From Oscillospiraceae bacterium (GTDB lineage: Bacteria > Bacillota_A > Clostridia > Oscillospirales > Oscillospiraceae): a stretch of 32,500 nucleotides of DNA. This document shows, piece after piece, positions 1-6,259 of the stretch. Within the stretch, counting starts at the first letter, position 1; each line of letters opens with the position of its first letter. The translations under genes and the position numbers were made by a program. Location: positions 1-32,500 of the forward strand of contig JAFQHF010000047.1 of NCBI GenBank assembly GCA_017398105.1, read 5' to 3'. Below the pieces are notes generated by a model. It saw only the letters and a list, made by a program, of their open reading frames with translations, was not told the DNA's origin and searched no databases.

Positions 1-251
1 AATTTCTCAACAGGCCGGTGAAAACCGTGGGATAAGTGCGCCTTCCAGGCCCCCTTTCCCCAAAATTTCAAAATCCAATCTTGATTAAGGTATCTTTGAC
101 TCTGTTGCTTTCCGTTTTTCAGAGTTTTTAGAGATTCCCAAAAATTTTGCAGGCGTTTTCCCCAAAAATGGCGATTCAGGGCCGGATTTCGGGAAGCGGC
201 TGCCTGCTTGTTATGTCTTTTTGACAATTTTTGAAAGGAGATTTATTCAAT
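1..251. other. Non-coding leader upstream of RNase J gene
   Basis: No supported gene is seen here. The stretch is T/C-rich with poly-T and poly-A tracts. The only clear signal is the AAAGGAG ribosome-binding site at 234-240, which serves the TTG start at 252. A TTGACA occurs at 221-226, but it lies too close to the ribosome-binding site to be a useful -35 for this gene. I could not place a convincing promoter. The 3' end of an upstream gene may lie to the left of the window. Confidence 0.4.
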
Positions 252-1907
252 TTGGCAGAAAAACTGAAAATTATTCCTCTCGGCGGCCTGGATGAGATCG
301 GCAAAAACATCACGCTGCTGGAGTACGGTAAGGATATGATCGTCATCGACTGCGGTGTCGGCTTCCCGGAGGAGGACATGTACGGCGTGGATCTGGTGAT
401 CCCCGATTTTTCCTACCTGGTGGAAAACCAGAAAAAACTGAGAGGCTTCTTCATCACCCACGGACATGAAGATCACATCGGCTCCATCCCCTACGCCATG
501 CGGGAGGTCACCTGTCCCGTTCACGGCACCGCCATGACCAACGGTCTGATCAAGCTGAAGCTGGAAGAGCACAGGCTGCTGGACAAGGTCAAGCTGGTCA
601 CCCACAAGCCCGGCGATATCGTGAAGGCCGGCTGCTTCCAGGTGGAATTCATCCATGTGAACCATTCCATTGCCGATGCCTGCGCCCTGGCCATCCATAC
701 CCCCGTGGGCACTGTGATCTTCACCGGCGACTTTAAGATCGATCCCACCGCCAAGGACGGCATGATGGATCTTGCCCGTCTGGGTGAGCTGGGCACCCAG
801 GGTGTTCTGGCATTGCTGGCTGACTCCACCAACGTCGAGCGCAGCGGCTACACCCCCAGCGAAAATCTGGTCGCCGAAAGCCTGGACAGGCAGTTCAAGA
901 ACTGCGACCAGAGGATCATCGTCACCACCTTCGCCTCCAACATGCACCGCATCCAGTCCATTCTGGCCTGCGCCCAGCGCCACGGCCGGAAGGTGGCCGT
1001 CACCGGACGGAGCATGGAGAATATGCTGAAGGTCGCCCAGGAGCTGGGCTATCTGAAGGTCAAGCAGGGCACCATCGTGGATCTCGCCTCCATCAAGAGC
1101 CTGCCCAAGAACAAGGTGGTCATCGTTTCCACCGGCTCCCAGGGCGAAAACATGTCCGCTCTGTACCGGATGGCCTTTAATACCCATAAGCAGGTGGATA
1201 TCACCGCCGGTGACCGGATCATCATTTCCGCCTCCGCCATTCCGGGCAACGAAAAGGCTGTGTCCCGGATCATCAACGAGCTGTACCGCAAGGGTGCGGA
1301 TGTGGTTTATGAAAAGAGCGAAGGTCTGCACGTTTCCGGCCACGCCTGCCAGGAGGAGCTGAAAATCGTGCACGGTCTGGTGCGTCCCAAGTTCTTCCTG
1401 CCTGTTCACGGCGAGCAGCGGATGCTGCAGATCCACTCCAGACTGGCCCAGTCCATGGGCATGAACCCCAAGAATATCTTCATCGGTGAGATCGGCACCG
1501 TGTTCGAACTGTCCGGCAAGACCTGCAAGGTCAAGGGCACCGTGCCCGCAGGCAAGGTCTTCGTGGACGGCAGCGGTGTGGGCGATGTGGGCAGCGTAGT
1601 CCTGCGGGACCGCAAGCACCTGGCCGAGGACGGTATGGTCGTTGTGGTGGTGAATCTCAGCGCTGAGGACGGCTCCGTTCTCACCGGCCCCGACATCATC
1701 ACCAGAGGCTTTATCTATGTAAAGGAATCCGAGGAGCTTATGGAGTCCCTGCAGGAGGTTGCCATGGAAGCCATCGAACGCTGCCAGCGCAAGCACATCC
1801 GGGACTGGGCCGCCATCAAGTCCGCCATCAAGAACGATATCAGCGGATACCTGTACAAGACCACCAAGCGCAACCCCATGATCCTTCCCGTGATTTCTGA
1901 GATCTAA
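252..1907 (+). CDS. rnj: Ribonuclease J (RNase J)
   Basis: This is a metallo-beta-lactamase/beta-CASP ribonuclease of 551 residues, close to the usual 550-560 for RNase J. RNase J is a cytoplasmic 5'-3' exo- and endoribonuclease that matures and degrades RNA in Bacillota. The zinc-binding HxHxDH motif is H70-G-H72-E-D74-H75, with GDFKID further on as the next metal motif. The beta-CASP region holds TGSQGE and SGHA, and a late LPVHGE completes the metal site. A TTG at 231 opens the same frame, but it overlaps the ribosome-binding site AAAGGAG (234-240), so TTG 252 (MAEKLKIIPLGG) is preferred. Only one rnj-type gene is in view, so J1 versus J2 cannot be decided. A perfect 19-bp inverted repeat follows the stop codon. 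Confidence 0.95.
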   Translation: MAEKLKIIPLGGLDEIGKNITLLEYGKDMIVIDCGVGFPEEDMYGVDLVIPDFSYLVENQKKLRGFFITHGHEDHIGSIPYAMREVTCPVHGTAMTNGLIKLKLEEHRLLDKVKLVTHKPGDIVKAGCFQVEFIHVNHSIADACALAIHTPVGTVIFTGDFKIDPTAKDGMMDLARLGELGTQGVLALLADSTNVERSGYTPSENLVAESLDRQFKNCDQRIIVTTFASNMHRIQSILACAQRHGRKVAVTGRSMENMLKVAQELGYLKVKQGTIVDLASIKSLPKNKVVIVSTGSQGENMSALYRMAFNTHKQVDITAGDRIIISASAIPGNEKAVSRIINELYRKGADVVYEKSEGLHVSGHACQEELKIVHGLVRPKFFLPVHGEQRMLQIHSRLAQSMGMNPKNIFIGEIGTVFELSGKTCKVKGTVPAGKVFVDGSGVGDVGSVVLRDRKHLAEDGMVVVVVNLSAEDGSVLTGPDIITRGFIYVKESEELMESLQEVAMEAIERCQRKHIRDWAAIKSAIKNDISGYLYKTTKRNPMILPVISEI

Positions 1908-1910
1908 GAA

Positions 1911-1971
1911 AAATGCTAAATGCAGAATGCTGAACGTAAAATAATTGCGCTTCATTCTGCATTTAGCATTT
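1911..1971. repeat. Intergenic palindrome, 19-bp arms
   Basis: The arm at 1911-1929 (AAATGCTAAATGCAGAATG) is repeated exactly as its reverse complement at 1953-1971, with a 23-nt loop. No U-tract follows directly, so it is not a typical terminator. Its build (long A/T-rich arms, one gene junction) resembles the palindrome after hfq at 12955-12999. It may be an interspersed palindromic repeat or an mRNA 3'-end stabiliser. Confidence 0.75.
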
Positions 1972-2007
1972 CGCATTTTGCATTCACAGATAGAATTGGA
2001 GCAATGT

Positions 2008-2928
2008 ATGCACTATTATTTCGCCCCCATGGAGGGTTTGACGGACAGCATCTACCGTCGCCTCCATCACAAATATTTTCCCGGCGTGGACAAATATTAT
2101 ATGCCCTTCCTTTCCCCCACCATTCACCGTCAGCTGACTCACAAGGAAGACCGGGAGCTTCCCCTTGCAGACAGTGTGCCCTTTGCCGCCGTTCCCCAGG
2201 TTCTGACCAAGGTCAGCGAGGATTTTCTCTGGGCTGCCCAGGTCTGCAGGGACCGGGGCTATGACGAGGTGAATTTAAATGTGGGCTGTCCCTCGGGCAC
2301 CGTGGTATCCAAGGGCAAGGGCAGCGGCATGCTCCGAAGCCCGGATGCATTGGATCGGTTTCTGGATGAGATTTTCCATGCTTCTCCCCTACCCATCACC
2401 GTCAAGACCCGGCTGGGACTGGAAAACCCCGAGGAATTCCCCGCTCTGCTGGAGGTTTTCAACCGCTACCCCATCAAAGAGCTGACCATCCATCCCCGGG
2501 TTCGGAAGCAGTTCTATGACGGCAGTGTCCATATGGAGCTGTTTGATTACGCGGTGCAAAACAGCAGAAATCCCCTGTGCTACAACGGCGACATTCTGAC
2601 CCTTTCCCAGGCAGAGGCCATCTCCCAAAAATATCCTCAGGTGCACTCCGTCATGATCGGCCGGGGTCTCATTGCCGATCCCGGCATGCTTTCCGGCGGA
2701 ACCACCGTGCAAGCACTGGAAGGCTTCATGGAGGAAATGATGGCCGTCTATGAAGTGGCGTTCGGCGGCAGCCGCAATGCCATTTTCCGTCTCAAGGAAA
2801 ACTGGGGCTTCCTCCACGACCGGTTCGAAGGCTGCGACAAGCTGTGGAAGCGGCTGAGAAAATCCACCGATGCGGCCGAATTCAAGTCCATCACCGCTGA
2901 GATCTTCCATACCCTTCCTTTGAAATAA
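2008..2928 (+). CDS. tRNA-dihydrouridine synthase family protein
   Basis: This 306-residue FMN-dependent TIM-barrel enzyme reduces uridines of tRNA to dihydrouridine with NAD(P)H. Dus hallmarks are visible: APMEGLTD at the N terminus (FMN site), LNVGCPSG with the likely catalytic Cys94, KTRLGL, the ELTIHPR segment, YNGDI, and the C-terminal phosphate-binding GRGLIADPGM. The reading frame is open further upstream, but ATG 2008 has GGAG at 1998-2001 and begins right at the conserved MHYYFAPMEG block, so I place the start there. The exact subfamily (DusA, DusB or DusC) cannot be set from motifs alone. It follows the RNase J gene across the palindromic 100-nt gap and ends at a strong terminator. 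Confidence 0.9.
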   Translation: MHYYFAPMEGLTDSIYRRLHHKYFPGVDKYYMPFLSPTIHRQLTHKEDRELPLADSVPFAAVPQVLTKVSEDFLWAAQVCRDRGYDEVNLNVGCPSGTVVSKGKGSGMLRSPDALDRFLDEIFHASPLPITVKTRLGLENPEEFPALLEVFNRYPIKELTIHPRVRKQFYDGSVHMELFDYAVQNSRNPLCYNGDILTLSQAEAISQKYPQVHSVMIGRGLIADPGMLSGGTTVQALEGFMEEMMAVYEVAFGGSRNAIFRLKENWGFLHDRFEGCDKLWKRLRKSTDAAEFKSITAEIFHTLPLK

Positions 2929-2933
2929 CAAAT

Positions 2934-2973
2934 CGAGCTGCCCGATTTTCACCGGGCAGCTCGTTCGCTTTTT
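2934..2973 (+). terminator. Intrinsic terminator, dus/foldase convergent junction
   Basis: An 11-bp perfect stem (2934-2944 CGAGCTGCCCG with 2953-2963) and an 8-nt loop are followed by TTCGCTTTTT. It lies between the convergent dus and foldase genes. The last bases touch the stop codon of the minus-strand gene, so the hairpin may also work for that strand, although its U-tract is poor there. Confidence 0.88.
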
Positions 2974-4396
2974 ATTCGTGTTCCTTTTTATTCAAGACAA
3001 AGGCTGCGGCAACCAGTGCGGCAATGGATACACCGGCCAGAACGATGACAACCTTGTTCTCATTGCTCAGGGCAGGCTTTTCCTCTGCCACAGGTGCTTC
3101 CTCTGCATCCCCGGCACCGCCGGTCATATCCACAGCGGCGATCAGCATCTTTTCAAAATCTGCCTCCACCGTGTACTTGGAAACGGCATTGTTCACCAGA
3201 TCGTTGGCAAAGGTGTTCTGCAGGTCGCTCTTGACATAATCCGGATAAACAGGACGGCTGCCCACGAAGAACATCAGATGATAGCCAAACTCCGTTTCCA
3301 CCAGACCATAGTCACCGGCCTGACGGGCTTCATCGAAGCACCAGTTTTCAAAGGCTTCCACCATCTGGCCCTTGGTCACATCGGTGAACAGACCGCCGTC
3401 GGCAGCGGAACCATCCTGAGAGTGATCCTTTGCCAGCTGGGCAAAGCTTTCCTCGGACTTGTCGCCCTGCTCCCACTGGGCAAGAAGCTCTTCTGCCTTG
3501 ACACGGCTGGTTTCCCAGGCAGCTTCCTCAAAGGTCTCGGTACGGATATTGGAGGAATCGGCACCCTCAGGCATGATCAGCACATGGCGCACATCCACAT
3601 ACTTGTCCTCCCGGGCCAGACCGCTTTCCAGATAGGCTGCCTCGTTTTCGGTAAAGTAGGCTTCAATTTCCGCATCAGTGGGCACATTGGCCTCCACCAT
3701 CTGGCTGTAGTAGGAATATCCCTTGTAGTACAGCTCCATGAAGTCCACATAGTCATCCATGGAGGCACCGCCGCCAACATTGTACTTCAGCAGCTGCTCC
3801 ACGCTTTCCATGCCGTACATCATGGCGTTCTGCTCCATCATGGCAGGAATGTTTTCCAGTTCTGCCTGAAGCTCGGGCTGGATTTCAAAGCCGGCCTTCT
3901 CGGCCTCGGCGGCCAGGGACTGATGGCTGCGCCAGGTATTCAGGGCACCGGCCAGGAAGAACTGCTGCCAGCTCTCGCCGTTTTCCGCCATGGTGCACAC
4001 CTGGGTTTCCAGCGGCTGGGTGGTATCCAGGCCAAAGTAAGCGGCATAGCTGCCATAGCTGCTCAGGAAGCTCTGGACTTCCATCCAGTAGTAAACCTGC
4101 AGCTGACCGTTGGTCAGGGTGTAATCGCCCATGGTAGCGACTACGGTATCGGCCGCAGCCCGGACAGCCTCATCAGAGGCGGTATAGCTGCCCTTGGCAG
4201 TCTCATCCTCGGGATTGCCGTCGGCAGGAATGGTTGCCTGCGTCTGTGTCTCCACAGTCTCAGCAGCCGGCTGAGCTGCCTGCTCATTGCCGAAACCGCT
4301 CATCACAATGCCGATCAGCACCGCTGCCAGCAGCACCACGGCAGCCACAGCCAGCGCAATTTTGCCCGGTGTGGCTTTCTTTTCTGCATGATCCAT
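2972..4396 (-). CDS. Membrane-anchored PpiC/SurA-type peptidyl-prolyl isomerase
   Basis: This 474-residue protein is likely an extracytoplasmic foldase of the PrsA/SurA kind. An N-terminal hydrophobic anchor lies near residues 13-34. A Q/T/E-rich linker and a helical SurA_N-like region follow. A parvulin rotamase domain spans about residues 265-380, with VDVRHVLIMPEG, the AKDHSQDGSAADGG block and the FGYHLMFF end strand, as in PpiC. A second hydrophobic segment near residues 440-463 is followed by NKKEHE, an unusual C-terminal anchor; there is no LPXTG or lipobox. ATG 4396 has GAGG six bases upstream, whereas the in-frame ATG at 4408 lacks a good site. The gene stands alone, divergent from miaB. 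The isomerase residues were not checked against a structure. Confidence 0.85.
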   Translation of the reverse strand: MDHAEKKATPGKIALAVAAVVLLAAVLIGIVMSGFGNEQAAQPAAETVETQTQATIPADGNPEDETAKGSYTASDEAVRAAADTVVATMGDYTLTNGQLQVYYWMEVQSFLSSYGSYAAYFGLDTTQPLETQVCTMAENGESWQQFFLAGALNTWRSHQSLAAEAEKAGFEIQPELQAELENIPAMMEQNAMMYGMESVEQLLKYNVGGGASMDDYVDFMELYYKGYSYYSQMVEANVPTDAEIEAYFTENEAAYLESGLAREDKYVDVRHVLIMPEGADSSNIRTETFEEAAWETSRVKAEELLAQWEQGDKSEESFAQLAKDHSQDGSAADGGLFTDVTKGQMVEAFENWCFDEARQAGDYGLVETEFGYHLMFFVGSRPVYPDYVKSDLQNTFANDLVNNAVSKYTVEADFEKMLIAAVDMTGGAGDAEEAPVAEEKPALSNENKVVIVLAGVSIAALVAAAFVLNKKEHE

Positions 4397-4440
4397 AAAA
4401 ATCCTCATTTCTCCGTCATTACGGGTAAATCAACCCGGTT

Positions 4441-4469
4441 AGTTTATCATGATTCACAAAAGATTGCAA
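4441..4469 (-). promoter_or_regulatory. Candidate sigma-A promoter of the foldase gene
   Basis: On the minus strand TTGCAA (4469-4464), a 17-nt spacer and TAAACT (4446-4441) fit a housekeeping promoter with a moderate -10. It sits 45-73 nt upstream of the ATG at 4396. Confidence 0.55.
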
Positions 4470-4496
4470 GGAAAATCATAGAATGTTCACAAAATT

Positions 4497-4578
4497 ATCG
4501 TTTAGCGTACGAATCATACAATGCTACTGTAGGGCGGGGTCATGACCCCCCCCTACAATTCATCGTATGCAAAGCGAT
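4497..4578. repeat. Palindromic intergenic repeat with GGGTCATGACCC core
   Basis: The core at 4528-4557 is a 30-bp near-perfect palindrome (one mismatched pair) centred on TCATGA and bounded by TGTAGGG and CCCTACA. Outer arms 4497-4512 and 4563-4578 are also inverted copies of each other, matching at 13 of 16 positions, so the whole unit is about 82 bp. The same core recurs twice between miaB and mutS (6089-6227). This looks like a non-autonomous interspersed element. Confidence 0.8.
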
Positions 4579-4608
4579 AATTTACCACCATTTCTCCGGT
4601 TTCTGCCC

Positions 4609-4637
4609 TTGCAAATATGCGCAAAAAATGCTATTAT
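4609..4637 (+). promoter_or_regulatory. Sigma-A promoter of miaB
   Basis: TTGCAA (4609-4614), a 17-nt spacer and TATTAT (4632-4637) lie 37 nt upstream of the miaB start codon, with GGAGG between them at 4661-4665. This is probably the start of the miaB-mutS-mutL-miaA transcript. Confidence 0.7.
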
Positions 4638-4673
4638 TTATAGTTGAGATATTATCCACCGGAGGATTTCCCT

Positions 4674-6074
4674 ATGAACACCAAAACCACCGTTATTTCT
4701 CAGGCTGAGCTGGATGCCCAGTTTGCTTATTGTGATAAAATTGCCGCATTCTGGCAAAGTGAACAAATTGTCCCCACCGCTTATGTGGAAACTTACGGCT
4801 GCCAGCAGAACGAGGCCGATTCCGAAAAGCTCCGTGGCTACCTGGCCCAGAGCGGCTACCGCATCGTATCCGAAGCGGAAGGGGCCGATGTGGTCATAAT
4901 GAACACCTGCGCCATCCGGGAGCACGCGGAGCAGCGTGTATTCGGCAATCTGGGTGCCCTGACCCATACCAAGCGCCGCCACCCCCGCCAGAAGATCTTC
5001 CTGTGCGGCTGCATGGCCGGTGAGACCAAGGTTTCCGATCGGATCAAAAAAAGCTACCCCCATGTGGACGGTGTGTTCTCTACCCACCATCTGTGGCAGT
5101 TCCCCGAAATCCTCTGGAATGTGCTGAACCGGAAAAAGCGCCAGTTCTACATTGCCGATGAACCCGGCTCCATCGCCGAGGGAATCCCCCAGGTGCGCGA
5201 TTCCAGACTGAAGGCCTGGGTGTCTATCATGTACGGCTGCAACAATTTCTGCACCTACTGCATCGTCCCCTACGTCCGGGGCCGGGAGCGCAGCCGTATG
5301 CCGGAGGACATTCTGGCAGAGTGCCGGGCCGTTATCGAGGCCGGTGCCAAGGAGATCACCCTTCTGGGTCAGAATGTCAATTCCTACGGCAAGGACTTAA
5401 GCTGCGGCATGGATTTTGCCGATCTTCTGGATGCCATCGCCCAGATCCCCGGCGATTTTCTGATCCGCTTCATGACCAGCCATCCCAGAGATGCTTCCAC
5501 CAAGCTCTTTGACACCATGGCAAAGCACGACAAGATCGCCAAGCAGCTGCATCTGCCCTTCCAGTCCGGCTCCACCCGGGTGCTGAAGGCCATGAACCGT
5601 CACTACGACCGGGAAACCTATCTGGAAAAGGTGCTCTATGCCAAGAAGGTCATGCCCAACCTGGTGCTGACCTCCGATGTAATCGTGGGCTTCCCCGGTG
5701 AAACCGAGGAGGAATTTGAAGATACCATTTCTCTGATCCGGCAGGTGCATTACGACAGCCTGTTCACCTTCATCTTCTCCCCCCGTCCCGGCACCCCTGC
5801 CGCATCTATGGAGGACCCCACCCCCAAGGAAGAGAAAAACCGCCGCTTTGACAGACTCTGCGCTGTTCAAAACGCCATTTCCGAAGAGATCCACACCAAT
5901 TATGTAGGCCAGACCCTGCGCTGCCTGGTGGACGGCCGCGACAAGGACATGCTGACCGCCCGCACCGAAGGCGGCCGCCTGGTGCGCTTTGCCGGTAGCG
6001 ACTGCCTTATCGGCACCTATCAGAACATCACCATTACCGGCGCAACTACATGGAGTTTGACTGGAAACCTGTAA
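4674..6074 (+). CDS. miaB: tRNA-2-methylthio-N6-dimethylallyladenosine synthase MiaB
   Basis: This is a radical-SAM methylthiotransferase of 466 residues that turns i6A37 into ms2i6A37 in tRNAs, using two 4Fe-4S clusters. The N-terminal UPF0004 domain has the three cluster cysteines C43 (TYGCQQNEAD), C79 (MNTCAIRE) and C113 (CGCMAG). The radical-SAM cluster motif CxxxCxxC is C189, C193, C196. A C-terminal TRAM-like region follows (VGQTLRCLVDG onward). ATG 4674 lies 8 bases after GGAGG and so is preferred to the upstream in-frame ATG at 4644. The AREHAEQRV-like stretch near residue 82 is typical of MiaB rather than MtaB or RimO. Its substrate is made by miaA, 5.6 kb downstream in the same orientation. 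Confidence 0.96.
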   Translation: MNTKTTVISQAELDAQFAYCDKIAAFWQSEQIVPTAYVETYGCQQNEADSEKLRGYLAQSGYRIVSEAEGADVVIMNTCAIREHAEQRVFGNLGALTHTKRRHPRQKIFLCGCMAGETKVSDRIKKSYPHVDGVFSTHHLWQFPEILWNVLNRKKRQFYIADEPGSIAEGIPQVRDSRLKAWVSIMYGCNNFCTYCIVPYVRGRERSRMPEDILAECRAVIEAGAKEITLLGQNVNSYGKDLSCGMDFADLLDAIAQIPGDFLIRFMTSHPRDASTKLFDTMAKHDKIAKQLHLPFQSGSTRVLKAMNRHYDRETYLEKVLYAKKVMPNLVLTSDVIVGFPGETEEEFEDTISLIRQVHYDSLFTFIFSPRPGTPAASMEDPTPKEEKNRRFDRLCAVQNAISEEIHTNYVGQTLRCLVDGRDKDMLTARTEGGRLVRFAGSDCLIGTYQNITITGATTWSLTGNL

Positions 6075-6088
6075 AATAACACATTCTA

Positions 6089-6227
6089 TGTAGGGCGGGG
6101 TCATGACCCCGCCGACCAGGTATCGATTCTTACCTGGTTTTCATGTCTGACAGCATTTCATTCTCTTCAAAATCACCTACCGTACCATCCCGTTGGTGCG
6201 TCGGCGGGGTCATGACCCCGCCCTACA
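6089..6227. mobile_element. MITE-like element with 28-bp terminal inverted repeats
   Basis: The 28 bases at 6089-6116 recur exactly as the reverse complement at 6200-6227. Each end also contains a perfect 20-bp palindrome, GGCGGGGTCATGACCCCGCC. The 83-bp centre has no gene. The element fills most of the miaB-mutS gap. A relative lies upstream of miaB at 4497-4578. It is too short to encode a transposase and so would be moved in trans, if it is mobile at all. The type is inferred from structure only. Confidence 0.7.
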
Positions 6228-6259
6228 ATTATTATCTAACACAGAAAGAGGTTACGCCT

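Noticed and set aside
221..226. TTGACA as -35 box for rnj
   Set aside because: It ends only 25 nt before the start codon and no -10 box can fit before the ribosome-binding site.
243..1976. Long minus-strand open frame opposite the RNase J gene
   Set aside because: It mirrors the codon pattern of rnj (G/C-rich third positions leave the opposite frame open), has no ribosome-binding site and gives a low-complexity G/H/V-rich product.
2978..4708. 576-codon plus-strand frame opposite the foldase gene
   Set aside because: It is a shadow of the minus-strand foldase gene; it runs through the palindromic repeat and the miaB start and has no recognisable domain.
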